Program-made: the position numbers and the translations under genes
Notes under the pieces: generated by a model
The model's database searches: none
What the model was told of the DNA's origin: nothing
Seen by the model: the letters and a program-made list of their open reading frames with translations, nothing else
Shown here: positions 32,858-41,201 of the stretch, one piece after another
How positions within the stretch are numbered: the stretch's first letter is position 1
Layout of the letters: each line of letters starts with the position of its first letter
NCBI GenBank assembly: GCA_937993755.1
Contig: CALKMA010000011.1
Span: 1 to 44,575, forward strand
Direction of reading: 5' to 3'
Source of the DNA: HGM13233 sp900762805
Lineage (GTDB): Bacteria; Bacillota; Clostridia; Oscillospirales; Ruminococcaceae
Length of the DNA: 44,575 nt

Positions 32858-34561
32858 ATGAGATTTAATTTTGACGAAAAGATCGATCGGCGCGGGACCG
32901 GCGCTCTCAAGGGCGATCGGCCGCTCGGCATCGATGTCATGCCCGATGAGGTGGCGCAGCTGTGGGTGGCCGACATGGATCTGGCCTGCCCGCCGGCTGT
33001 CGCCGAGGCCGTGCGCCGCGCGGCCGACAACCGTATTTTCGGTTATACCTCGCTCAAGTATATGCCGCGGTACTTCCGGGCCATCTGCGATTTTTACCGC
33101 CGCCGCTTCAACTGGCACATTGATTCGGAAGATATCGTCATCACGGCGGGCGTCGTGCCGGCGCTCAGGCTGGCCGTTCAGTGCCTGACGGCGCGGGGCG
33201 ACGGAGTCATCATCCAGCCGCCCGTCTACCCGCCTTTTTACGGCGCTGTGCGCGACTGGAACCGCCGCATCGTCAGCAATCCGCTCATCAAGGATGAAAA
33301 GGGATATTATACCATCGACTTTGAGGACCTGGAGCGCTGCGCGGCCCAGAAGGACACGAAGATGCTTCTGTTCTGCTCGCCGCACAATCCGTCGGGGCGG
33401 GCATGGAGCGAGCAGGAGCTGCGCCGCCTTTATGAGATATGCCACCGCAACGGCGTTATCATCGTGTCCGATGAGATCCATGGCGACCTGACGCGCATCG
33501 GTGTTCGGCATATCCCGCTGCAGTCGCTCTATCCCGCCGCAAAGGACATCATCACCTGCACGGCCCCCAGCAAGACCTTCAATATCGCGGGGCTTGAGCG
33601 CAGCCACATCATCATCCCCAACGAAAAATTCCGCGAGGCCTTCGCCCCGTACACCGGCTACAACACCGACCCCATCACGGCGGCCGCCGTTACAGCCGCC
33701 TATGAGGAAGGCGATGAATGGCTCGACGCCGTCCGCTCTTATCTTGATGACAATCTCGACTTTTTGCAGAGGACCCTTGCGCAGAGGCTGCCGCGCGCCG
33801 TCATGTGGCGGCCGGAGGCCACCTATCTTGCCTGGGTCGATCTGACGGCCTACTGCCGGGACGATCCGGCGCTGCAAAAGGCGCTGCTGGAGCATGAGGC
33901 CGCCTATTTTCAGGACGGCACCCGCTTCGGCAAGGAGGGCAGGGGTTTTCTGCGCATCAATGCCGCCGGCCCGACCAAGGCCGTCAAGCGCGGCGTCGAT
34001 GCGCTGGCCGACCGGCTCGACCGTCTGCGCTTCGGCGACGAGCTTCCGGCGCTGGCACTGCACGCCGCGTGGGAGGGCCGAATCGAAATCAAGCGGGACG
34101 GCCGCCAAAAGCTGCTGGTCTACCTGCCGTCGGTCAACAACTGCTTTACACAGCTCTATCTGGCCAAGCTGACCGCCGCGCTGGAGGCGCTGCAGGCGGC
34201 GCGCATTGAATGCTTTGTCATCACGCCTGACAGTTCGACCGCGCTGGAGCACTGCCTGCGCCGCGAGGCCATACCCTACTGCTTGCTCAGCGACAGCGAG
34301 GGCGCCGCCCGCCGTGCGCTGCGCGTCAAGGAGGCTCCGTCGCTGCGCTTCCTGATGAACGAGGCTGACAACAGCGCATTGGCCGTCATCCGCAAGAGCG
34401 GGATGGAGCTGCCCGACGGGAGCGACCTGACCCGCCCCGCCGCCTTTGTGTGCGACACGCTGGGGCGCGTCATTATCGCCTCCTACGCTGATACGTACAG
34501 CAGCGTCATCCAGCCGGCACAGGTGCCGGCCGCCGTCGCCAAGGGAGGGATCCGCACATGA
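32858..34561 (+). CDS. MalY/PatB-type aminotransferase fused to a peroxiredoxin-like domain
   Basis: A 567-residue protein. Residues 1-395 are a fold-type I PLP enzyme of the MalY/PatB cystathionine beta-lyase group: LWVADMDLACPPAV, FCSPHNPSGRAWS, SDEIHGDLTRIG (204-215) and the PLP lysine K239 in APSKTFNIAGLERS. Residues of about 417-560 look like an AhpC/TSA (thioredoxin-fold) domain: LLVYLPSVNNCFTQLYLAKL, ITPDSSTALEH, CLLSDSEGAARRALRV and AAFVCDTLGRVI. A Cys is close to the peroxidatic site, but the usual T-x-x-C spacing is missing. The PLP part alone is normal family length, so the tail is an addition. The next gene overlaps it by four bases. Confidence 0.82.
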   Translation: MRFNFDEKIDRRGTGALKGDRPLGIDVMPDEVAQLWVADMDLACPPAVAEAVRRAADNRIFGYTSLKYMPRYFRAICDFYRRRFNWHIDSEDIVITAGVVPALRLAVQCLTARGDGVIIQPPVYPPFYGAVRDWNRRIVSNPLIKDEKGYYTIDFEDLERCAAQKDTKMLLFCSPHNPSGRAWSEQELRRLYEICHRNGVIIVSDEIHGDLTRIGVRHIPLQSLYPAAKDIITCTAPSKTFNIAGLERSHIIIPNEKFREAFAPYTGYNTDPITAAAVTAAYEEGDEWLDAVRSYLDDNLDFLQRTLAQRLPRAVMWRPEATYLAWVDLTAYCRDDPALQKALLEHEAAYFQDGTRFGKEGRGFLRINAAGPTKAVKRGVDALADRLDRLRFGDELPALALHAAWEGRIEIKRDGRQKLLVYLPSVNNCFTQLYLAKLTAALEALQAARIECFVITPDSSTALEHCLRREAIPYCLLSDSEGAARRALRVKEAPSLRFLMNEADNSALAVIRKSGMELPDGSDLTRPAAFVCDTLGRVIIASYADTYSSVIQPAQVPAAVAKGGIRT

Positions 34562-35319
34562 AAACCAAGATCGTTTACTACAGCCCCTGCGGCGCCACAG
34601 CCCGTGTCGCCGAGGCCATCGCCATCGGTCTCGGTCAGAACGAGATTGAGGGCATCGACCTGGCCGTGCCGGAAAACCGCCGGCTGCCCTTCGAGGGGCA
34701 GCTGGGCGATGCCGTGCTTTTTGCCTTTCCGACCTGCCACGGCACGCTGCCTGAGCTTTGCCGCCCCTGCCTGGAAAAGCTGAGCGGCGGCGGGGGCATT
34801 CCCGCCGTGCTGGCTGTTACCGGCGGCGAGGACGCCGAGCCGGCTCTGCGGCAGCTGGGCTGGCTGGTCGAGCGGGCCGGCTACCGCGTCGTGGCCGCTG
34901 CCGCTTTGGCCGCTCAGCATGCCTTTGCACCGGCCGTCGAGGCCGGCCGTCCCAATGCGGACGATATTGCCGAGGCGCGTGCTTTCGGCGCCCGCGCCGC
35001 CCAAAAGCTGACGGATGAGAGCCTGTCGCTCGATTTGAGCTGGGTGAAGCCCGCGCCCGTCTGCTTCTGGCCCAGCGGCGCCATCGCTACCGACAGCCGC
35101 TGTACCGGCTGCGGGGTCTGTGTCCGCGGCTGTGTCTGCGCAGCCATTGACCCGAACGATCCGTCGCGGATCGACAGGTTGCGCTGCGTGATGTGCATGC
35201 GCTGCATCGACAGCTGCCCGGCGGGAGCCAAGTCGCTGGGCGACGAAGCCTATATCGCCCGCCGCCGGTTCCTGGAGCTGACGCTGCCGCAGGGCCGCGG
35301 CAACCGCTTTTATTTATAG
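34558..35319 (+). CDS. EFR1-type flavodoxin/ferredoxin fusion protein
   Basis: A 253-residue protein. The N-terminal 150 residues are flavodoxin-like (IVYYSPCGATARVAEAIA, AFPTCHGTLPE). The C-terminus binds two 4Fe-4S clusters through C182, C185, C188, C192 and C210, C213, C216, C220, both in CX2CX2CX3C spacing. This is the EFR1-family layout, an electron carrier in anaerobes. Its ATG overlaps the stop of the MalY-peroxiredoxin gene, so a redox link between the two is plausible but not shown. Confidence 0.87.
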   Translation: MKTKIVYYSPCGATARVAEAIAIGLGQNEIEGIDLAVPENRRLPFEGQLGDAVLFAFPTCHGTLPELCRPCLEKLSGGGGIPAVLAVTGGEDAEPALRQLGWLVERAGYRVVAAAALAAQHAFAPAVEAGRPNADDIAEARAFGARAAQKLTDESLSLDLSWVKPAPVCFWPSGAIATDSRCTGCGVCVRGCVCAAIDPNDPSRIDRLRCVMCMRCIDSCPAGAKSLGDEAYIARRRFLELTLPQGRGNRFYL

Positions 35320-35456
35320 AGCGTCGCTCTGCGGGCCTGCGCGACCCCGATTTCGGGAGGCTCCGCTGCCGGCAATGACAGGCCGGGATCCGACCGTGCC
35401 GCTTCTGACGCAAAGAGCCTCAAATACGATATAGAAATACGAGGAAACACATCGTT

Positions 35457-35961
35457 ATGAATCTTACAGTAATCATCATTGAAATATTGATCATGTTTTT
35501 AGTTTTTAGCTTTCGGCTTTTTGGCCTTCGGCTTGCTGTTGATTAGCCCCCTGACTTTTATAAGCGACTATCCGCCGGAAATTCAGGAGGCATATTATCG
35601 AACGCAGAAGAAAGAAGCCTCAAAGAAAAAATTGACTGTTATCATGAAGGTCAAGAAGGTCGTCGCGTTGATTGCGTTCATGTTTCTGTTTGCATGGATG
35701 CTGCATATGGCGGGCGCACAGACATTTCTTCAGGGCTTATTGCTGTCCTACACCTATGCCCTGTGCCTCTTTGCGTGGGATACCTTTTTTATTGATTGGG
35801 TTCTGTTCGCAAATGTCAAAAAAATCAGGCTGCCGGGCACGGAGCACATGGATAAGGAATACCATCAGAAGTGGTTCCATGTAAAGGTTTGCATACCGAT
35901 GATCCCGGTTTTTGCCGTTCTTGGTGTGCTGAGCGCCCTCATCATGACCTGGCTCTGGTAA
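35457..35961 (+). pseudogene. Integral membrane protein, frameshifted at a T5 run
   Basis: The ATG at 35457 follows GAGG and encodes MNLTVIIIEILIMFLVFSFR, then runs into a TAG. Removing one T from the five at 35518-35522 joins it smoothly to the next frame, giving about 167 residues: a first membrane helix, then LISPLTFISDYPPEIQEAYY, a Lys-rich loop and three more hydrophobic segments ending in MTWLW. The downstream frame has no good start of its own. Either a real frameshift, a slippage site or a sequencing error is possible. The family (ISDYPPEIQ motif) is a conserved membrane protein of unknown role. AT content is higher than in its neighbours. Confidence 0.7.
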
Positions 35962-36252
35962 ATGGGGGAAACGGCCGCGCACCGGAAAACAGCTCTTATG
36001 CGGCAAGCTCCGGCTTGCCGGATCGAATGGCTGAGCGCCCGAAAGCCGCCTGCCGGCCGCAGTCTGCGAAAGGCGGCGGCCTTTTTATCCTCGCTTTTTC
36101 AAAAAGCAGCCGCGCAGAAAAGACCCGGCGCCAAAGCGATGCGGGCGCCGGACGGCCTGCCGGACACCGTGCGTGATGCTTTGTGCCGCGCCGGGGCCGC
36201 TTTTACGGCGGGCGGGGTGAAAAGAAAAGGCTAAAAATTGTGCCTCCGGTTC
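35962..36252. other. Intergenic stretch before rpsU
   Basis: It holds two hairpins, CGGCAAGC/GCTTGCCG near 36003-36021 and AAGGC/GCCTT followed by TTT near 36070-36088, which may end the upstream transcript. An open frame of 90 codons starting at 35962 has no ribosome-binding site and an implausible composition; I do not call it. Confidence 0.5.
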
Positions 36253-36281
36253 TTGACTTCATCAAAAAAGCATTGTATAAT
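36253..36281 (+). promoter_or_regulatory. rpsU promoter
   Basis: TTGACT (36253-36258) and TATAAT (36276-36281) with a 17-base spacer. Confidence 0.85.
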
Positions 36282-36333
36282 ACTATTGTTTCAAATGCGA
36301 AGACTCCTGCCCCAGGCAAAGGGAGGGAAAAAA

Positions 36334-36510
36334 GTGTCAGAAGTCAGAGTGAAGGAAAACGAGAGCTTGGACAGCGCTCTTCGCCGTTTTAAGAGGCAGT
36401 ACGCTCGTTCCGGTGTCATGGCTGAAGTTCGTAAGCGCGAAGCTTATGAAAAGCCCTCTGTCCGTCGCAAGAAAAAGTCCGAAGCGGCACGCAAGCGCAA
36501 GTATAAATAA
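36334..36510 (+). CDS. rpsU: 30S ribosomal protein S21
   Basis: A 58-residue basic protein starting with GTG after GGGAGGG: SEVRVKENESLDSALRRFKR and a Lys/Arg-rich tail RRKKKSEAARKRKYK, as in all S21 proteins. It sits on the platform of the 30S subunit and helps initiation. Own promoter and terminator. No gatB/yqeY-like partner follows here. Confidence 0.95.
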   Translation: MSEVRVKENESLDSALRRFKRQYARSGVMAEVRKREAYEKPSVRRKKKSEAARKRKYK

Positions 36511-36519
36511 CGGCTGAAA

Positions 36520-36555
36520 CAAAGGCGGGCTATTTTGGCTCGCCTTTGTTTTTTG
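36520..36555 (+). terminator. rpsU terminator
   Basis: Arms CAAAGGCG(g)GC and GC(t)CGCCTTTG, then TTTTTTG. Confidence 0.85.
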
Positions 36556-36824
36556 AATGATTCGTTCGGTCATTTTTTATGCCCGACAGGCAGACGCGTA
36601 CTCTGCTTGACTTGGGGGCGGCATCGACAGAATGCGGCGGACCGGATTTTCAGGCGGATACCTTGCCTGACCGCTGACCGATGGACAGCGGCGCATCAGC
36701 CTGTGCCGCGGGCCGCTCCGCTTTGGCAGCCATCTTTTTTGTGTCTGCCTGCCGGCTCCGTACCGCTCATTTCATTATGATCCCCCAAGCCTGCCCGGAC
36801 GGGCTTTTAAAGAAAGGAAACGCT
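36556..36824. other. Intergenic stretch before yqeG
   Basis: No gene. A small CCCG/CGGG hairpin with a TTTT tail lies near 36792-36808, just before the yqeG ribosome-binding site. Confidence 0.45.
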
Positions 36825-37328
36825 ATGCTGCTGGTAGCCGAACACTATTTCGACCGCGCCGCCGACATCACCCCTGAATTCCTGCGGGAAAACGGCATCC
36901 GCGGCCTGCTGCTCGATATCGACAACACGCTGACGCTTTATCACGACCCCAACCTCTATTCGCCGCGCGAGAAGGCGTGGCTGGACGCCATGAAGCAGAG
37001 CGGCATCCGCATGATGCTGCTTTCCAACAATATCGATCCCGGCCGTCTCGATGCCTTTTCCCGTTTAGTGGGGGTGCCCAACCTCGGCAACGCCAGAAAG
37101 CCGCTGCCCTGCGGGGCGCGCCGGGCGGTGCGTCGGATGGGGCTGGAGCCGTTTGAGGTCGCTGTGGTGGGAGACCAGATTCTGACCGATGTGGCGGCCG
37201 CGCACAACGCCGGCTGCCGCGCCATACTGGTCGGATATTTTGAAAAGGAAAAGGGGCTGTTCTTTGCCGTCAAACGTGCGCTTGAACGGCCGTTCGTAAA
37301 ACTCAGCCGGAAGAACAGGAGGCCGTGA
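36825..37328 (+). CDS. YqeG-family HAD-IIIA phosphatase
   Basis: A 167-residue protein from the ATG after AGAAAGGAAA. HAD motifs are LLLDIDNTLT (nucleophile D31, D33), LLSNN and GDQILTDVAAAHNAG. Firmicute YqeG acts as a phosphatidylglycerophosphatase-like or other phosphatase; the substrate is not certain. The stop TGA abuts the ATG of nfo, so the genes are coupled. Confidence 0.87.
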   Translation: MLLVAEHYFDRAADITPEFLRENGIRGLLLDIDNTLTLYHDPNLYSPREKAWLDAMKQSGIRMMLLSNNIDPGRLDAFSRLVGVPNLGNARKPLPCGARRAVRRMGLEPFEVAVVGDQILTDVAAAHNAGCRAILVGYFEKEKGLFFAVKRALERPFVKLSRKNRRP

Positions 37329-38183
37329 ATGGGAGCCAGCTTTGGGCCTGCGGGCAATTCCAACAGCTATTTTGAACAGGGCTATAAGGACAACAGCGGC
37401 GTGGCCGAATATGTCGTCCGCATGGGGCTTGATACCTTTGAATACCAGTGCGGCCGCGGCGTACACATCGGCCAGGCGGCCGCCGAGCGCTTCGGCGTGC
37501 AGGCGGCGGCTGCCGGCATCACGCTGAGCGTTCATGCCCCCTACTTTATTTCGCTTTCCAGCACCGAGGAGGCCAAGCGCCTCGGCAGCGCCCGGTATTT
37601 TATCGAAAGCGCCCGCGCCGCCAAGGCCATGGGCGCGCGCCGCATCGTGCTGCATTCCGGCTCATGCAGCAGGATGAGCCGGGCGGAGGCGCTGGCGCTG
37701 GCCAAGCAGTCGCTGCGCTATTGCCTTGACCGCGTCGATGAGGAGGGCCTCGGCAGCGACGTCACGTTCTGCCCCGAAACGATGGGAAAGATCAATCAGC
37801 TCGGCTCGCTCGACGAGGTCATCGAGCTGTGCCGCGTCGATGACCGTCTGTTTCCCTGTATCGATTTCGGCCATCTCAACGCCCGCACGGGCGGCGGCAT
37901 CAAAACGGCCGATGATTACGCGGCCATCCTCGACCGGCTCGAAAACGAGCTGGGCGGCGAGCGGGCGCACAGCTTCCACAGCCATTTCAGCAAGATAGAG
38001 TATTCGGCGGGCGGCGAAAAACGCCACCTGACCTTTGCCGACAGCCTTTTCGGGCCCGACCCCGAACCGCTGCTGCGCCTTGTGGCCGAGCGCCGGCTTT
38101 CGCCCACCTTCATCTGTGAGAGCGACGGCACCCAGGCTGAGGATGCCGCCTATATGAAAGCGTGCTATCAGAATTATCTGTAA
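37329..38183 (+). CDS. nfo: Endonuclease IV-like AP endonuclease
   Basis: A 284-residue TIM-barrel protein with the zinc-ligand series of the Nfo family: SVHAPYFISLSS, VLHSGSCSR, CPETMGKINQLGS, CIDFGHLNAR, FHSHFSKIEYSAGGEKRH and ICESDGTQAEDA. Nfo cuts 5' of abasic sites in base-excision repair. Clostridial relatives such as this are often annotated only as TIM-barrel proteins, so strict nuclease function is likely but not certain. It follows yqeG directly and precedes the M24 peptidase gene by 26 bases. Confidence 0.85.
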   Translation: MGASFGPAGNSNSYFEQGYKDNSGVAEYVVRMGLDTFEYQCGRGVHIGQAAAERFGVQAAAAGITLSVHAPYFISLSSTEEAKRLGSARYFIESARAAKAMGARRIVLHSGSCSRMSRAEALALAKQSLRYCLDRVDEEGLGSDVTFCPETMGKINQLGSLDEVIELCRVDDRLFPCIDFGHLNARTGGGIKTADDYAAILDRLENELGGERAHSFHSHFSKIEYSAGGEKRHLTFADSLFGPDPEPLLRLVAERRLSPTFICESDGTQAEDAAYMKACYQNYL

Positions 38184-38209
38184 CATAGAAAAATATCCAA
38201 GGAGAAAGT

Positions 38210-39274
38210 ATGAGCACCACTGTTGAACGCATCCGCGCATTCCTGAAGGACGGCGAAGCCGCCCTCATCACCACACCCTATAACCGGCGCTATGTCACCG
38301 GCTTTTCCAGCTCGGCCGGCACCGTCGTCGTTACGCCCGGCAGCGCCGATTTTATCATCGACTTCCGCTATCACGAGATGGCCAAGGCTGCCGTGCAGGG
38401 GCTGAACGTTGTTTTGCAGGACAAGCTGTATGAGCAGATCACCGGGCTGCTCAAAAAGGCCGGCGCAAGGACGGTCTATGTTGAGAACCTTGTCACCGTC
38501 GAGGAAATGGAGGATTGGGCGGCCCGCCTGCCCGATTTTGAGATCCGGGCCAGCCGCGGGCTGACGGCGCTGCTGGTCGAGCTGCGGTCGATCAAGACCG
38601 AGGCCGAGCTGGCCTGCATGGACCGCGCCCAGCAGATCACCGATTATGCCTTCTCGCAGATCGTCAGGTTCATCAGGCCCGGCATGACGGAGCTTGAGAT
38701 CGCCGCCGAGATGGAGTATATCATGAAAAAGCAGGGGGCCGTCGAGTTTGCGTTTGAGACCATCTGCGTCAGCGGCGAGAACAGCAGCAAGCCTCACGGC
38801 GTGCCTGGCGACCGCTGTGTACAGCCCGGCGATTTTATCACCATGGATTTCGGCGCCCGCTACAACGGCTATTGCAGCGATATGACACGCACCGTCGCTG
38901 TCGGCCATGTGACCGACGAGATGAAAAGGGTCTATGAGACGGTTCTGAAGGCGCAGCTTGAGACCATCGCCATTGCCAAGGCCGGTGTGCGCGGCTGCGA
39001 GATGGACGCCAGGGCGCGCGGCATTATCAATGAGGCCGGCTACGAGGGCTGCTTTGGCCATGGCCTCGGCCACAGTGTCGGTCTGGAGATCCACGAATGG
39101 CCCCGCGCCTCGGCCGCCTGCGACGAGATCCTCAAGCCCGGTATGCTGATGACCGTCGAGCCCGGCATCTATCTGCCCGGCAGGTTCGGCGTCCGTATCG
39201 AGGACATGGTGGTCATCACCGAGACGGGCTGCCGCGACTTCACCCAGAGCCCCAAGCAGCTCATCATTCTGTAA
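38210..39274 (+). CDS. Xaa-Pro aminopeptidase-like M24 peptidase
   Basis: A 354-residue protein with AAGGAGAAAG before the ATG. An N-terminal creatinase-like domain (1-130) precedes the pita-bread catalytic domain, where all five metal ligands are present: D213 and D224 (MDFGARYNGYCSDMTRT), H288 (GHGLGHSVGLEIHE), E317 (TVEPGIYLPG) and E331 (RIEDMVV). It removes N-terminal residues before proline in the cytoplasm. It is in an operon-like run with yqeG and nfo. Confidence 0.93.
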   Translation: MSTTVERIRAFLKDGEAALITTPYNRRYVTGFSSSAGTVVVTPGSADFIIDFRYHEMAKAAVQGLNVVLQDKLYEQITGLLKKAGARTVYVENLVTVEEMEDWAARLPDFEIRASRGLTALLVELRSIKTEAELACMDRAQQITDYAFSQIVRFIRPGMTELEIAAEMEYIMKKQGAVEFAFETICVSGENSSKPHGVPGDRCVQPGDFITMDFGARYNGYCSDMTRTVAVGHVTDEMKRVYETVLKAQLETIAIAKAGVRGCEMDARARGIINEAGYEGCFGHGLGHSVGLEIHEWPRASAACDEILKPGMLMTVEPGIYLPGRFGVRIEDMVVITETGCRDFTQSPKQLIIL

Positions 39275-39277
39275 AAA

Positions 39278-39562
39278 ATGCCTATGAAGCTGATGCTGCT
39301 GTTTTCCGAGCTGCTGAGTGAGCTGCTCTACGGTCCGCTGCCCGCCGATGAGCTGCTGTATACGGCCGCCCTCAGCCGGCCGGTGCGGATGGCGTTCGCC
39401 GTGCTGCTTCTGCTGTTCGCGGCCGGCGCTGTCGCGGTGCTGCTGGCGACCTCCTTCAAAACACGGTCGGCGGTGCTTCGGGCACTCTGCCGGCTGACAG
39501 CCATTGCTATCCTTTTGATAACGGTTTTTCTCATCCTGCGCGCCTCGATTTCGCTGTATTAA
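39278..39562 (+). CDS. Small two-helix membrane protein
   Basis: A 94-residue protein starting 3 bases after the peptidase stop, with no clear ribosome-binding site (translation may be coupled; a second ATG follows two codons later). Two hydrophobic helices (MAFAVLLLLFAAGAVAVLLA, LTAIAILLITVFLIL) flank a basic loop. No family is recognised. Confidence 0.5.
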   Translation: MPMKLMLLFSELLSELLYGPLPADELLYTAALSRPVRMAFAVLLLLFAAGAVAVLLATSFKTRSAVLRALCRLTAIAILLITVFLILRASISLY

Positions 39563-39909
39563 GGACGAGACCGCGCCGGGATATGCGGAAAAGCGGCGGA
39601 GAGTCAGAAAGCACCGGGAGTCGGCGCAGGGCTTGCACAGGGCTTCGGGCAGCGGCGGCTCCGGCCGGCGCAGACAGTATGGCGGCTACCCGCGGCCGGC
39701 ATGGATAAAACGGGTAAGACAGCAGGGACCGGCGGCTCCGGCCGCCGGTCCCTTTGTGCGCCGCAGCCGGAAGCAGCGGCCGGCGGAGGAAGCAGGGGGC
39801 ACCCCTTGCAAGATCCGAGGCGGCCGGCCTTTGCGGGGCGATCAGCTGACAGGCATTGGGAGCGGAAGCTCCCGCCTGAGGGCGGAAGAGGGCCGTTCGG
39901 GGTGATATA
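39563..39909. other. 347-base intergenic stretch
   Basis: GC-rich without a gene; the main element is the terminator at 39725. Confidence 0.6.
39725..39758 (+). terminator. Terminator
   Basis: Perfect stem GGGACCGGCGGC/GCCGCCGGTCCC with a TCCG loop, then TTTGTG; the T-run is short. Confidence 0.65.
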
Positions 39910-40827
39910 ATGAACATTTCAGGACTGTTTCAACAAATGATGGTGCTGTTCGGCATCATCGCGATCGGCTTTATCGCCGCCAAGGCCGGCGTGCTGTCGC
40001 CGGAGAGCAATCGGCATTTTTCCGGGCTGCTGGTGCTGGTTACCAATCCGCTTCAGATCATCGCCTCAGTCATGAACGGCAGCCACGTGCTGAGCAACAC
40101 GGACGTGCTGCTCCTGACGGGCATCGCCGCTGCGCTCTATGTGGTGCTGGCGCTGCTGTCGCGGCCGCTGGTCAGGCTGTTCGGCGCCTCGGCGGGGCAG
40201 GCGGGCGTCTACCGCTTTCTGTTCATCTTCTCCAATGTCGGTTATATCGGCTATCCGGTGGTGACGGCGCTGCTGGGGGAGGATTGCACCTTCTATGTCA
40301 CGCCCTTTGTCATGACCTATCAGCTCTTTTGCTGGTCGCTGGGCGTCAGCCTGATATCGGGCGAGAGGCTTCGCCTTTCGGCGGCGCTGTTCAAGCGGCT
40401 GACCATCCTTTCGGCGCTGTTGGCCTATGCTTTCTATTTTATTGATTTGCAGGTGCCCGATATGTTTTACCGTATCGTTGACACCGTCGGCGGTCTCACC
40501 TCGCCGCTGGCCATGCTCGTCATCGGCTGCTCGCTGGCGCAGTGCTCCCTGCGTGAAGCCTTCGGGCGCTGGCAGATCTATGTGCTGGCGGCTGTCAAGC
40601 TGCTGGTGCTGCCGGCCGCCCTGTTTTTCCTGCTGCGCCCGGTGCTGCGAAACGAGGTGATGCTGGCTGTTACGGTGGTCGAGCTGGCCATGCCGGCCGC
40701 CACCAACGCCACCATCCTCTGCTGTCAGTATGGCGGCGACGAGAAGCTGGCGTCCTCCGGCGTTTTTGTCACAACGCTGCTTTCAATGGCAAGCATCCCC
40801 CTTCTGATGGGGCTGCTTTTCGGGTAG
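39910..40827 (+). CDS. AEC-family (auxin efflux carrier-like) transporter
   Basis: A 305-residue protein with about ten hydrophobic segments in two halves. Family signs are FGIIAIGFIAAKAGVLSPES, LVLVTNPLQIIASV, FIFSNVGYIGYPVVTALLG and the C-terminal half MPAATNATILCCQYGGDEKLA. Family members export or exchange malate and other carboxylates; the substrate here is unknown. The start ATG follows a weak GGGGTGAT. It is a single-gene unit. Confidence 0.9.
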   Translation: MNISGLFQQMMVLFGIIAIGFIAAKAGVLSPESNRHFSGLLVLVTNPLQIIASVMNGSHVLSNTDVLLLTGIAAALYVVLALLSRPLVRLFGASAGQAGVYRFLFIFSNVGYIGYPVVTALLGEDCTFYVTPFVMTYQLFCWSLGVSLISGERLRLSAALFKRLTILSALLAYAFYFIDLQVPDMFYRIVDTVGGLTSPLAMLVIGCSLAQCSLREAFGRWQIYVLAAVKLLVLPAALFFLLRPVLRNEVMLAVTVVELAMPAATNATILCCQYGGDEKLASSGVFVTTLLSMASIPLLMGLLFG

Positions 40828-40921
40828 ATCCGTCAGGCGAGTGTACGGCTGTCCGGAACGGCGGGTCATTTTCAGCATTTTAACAAAAATTCGGCAAGTT
40901 GCACAAAGGAATGTTTGTGTA

Positions 40922-40960
40922 ATTGTGCATCTTGCACAATGCCGCGCCGTTTGGTATACT
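40922..40960 (+). promoter_or_regulatory. pbuG-type promoter with an overlapping palindrome
   Basis: TTGCAC (40932-40937) and TATACT (40955-40960) with a 17-base spacer. A perfect palindrome ATTGTGCATCTTGCACAAT (40922-40940) covers the -35 box, and a further half-site TTGCACAA lies at 40899. This looks like a protein operator in addition to the downstream riboswitch; the regulator is unknown. Confidence 0.72.
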
Positions 40961-40983
40961 GGTATCAACAACTGAACAGTTCG

Positions 40984-41052
40984 CCAATATATGCCGGATG
41001 ATATGGTTCCGGCGTCTCTACCAGGGTGCCACTGCAATACCCTGACTATTGG
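40984..41052 (+). ncRNA. Guanine-type purine riboswitch aptamer
   Basis: P1 is CCAAT/ATTGG. The J1/2 segment ATATA is followed by P2 with loop GATATGG, the J2/3 segment GTCTCTACC, P3 AGGGT/ACCCT and the J3/1 segment GACTA. The base that pairs with the ligand is C (GACTA, not GATTA), which indicates guanine/hypoxanthine rather than adenine. It lies 150 bases before a purine permease gene, and a terminator (41116-41143) lies between, so excess guanine should stop transcription. Confidence 0.93.
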
Positions 41053-41115
41053 TCAATGCGTTATTCCGCACGGTTTCCCGGCCGTGTGCTGGTTTCGCTG
41101 TTGTCCAAAATAATG

Positions 41116-41150
41116 AGAAGCAGGCGTTTTTACCTCTGCTTCTATTTTAT
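41116..41150 (+). terminator. Riboswitch expression-platform terminator
   Basis: Arms AGAAGCAG (41116-41123) and CTGCTTCT (41136-41143), then ATTTTATT. The competing antiterminator pairing is not obvious from reading alone. Confidence 0.75.
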
Positions 41151-41201
41151 TGACGGCTACTTCGGATGTTATCAAAATCATCATTGAAAGAGGAGTAACA
41201 C

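Noticed and set aside
32348..34252. 634-codon leftward frame opposite the MalY-type gene
   Set aside because: Antisense shadow in GC-rich coding DNA without its own signals.
40984..41052. Adenine riboswitch
   Set aside because: The ligand-pairing position is C (GACTA), as in guanine aptamers, and the downstream gene is a guanine/hypoxanthine-type permease.
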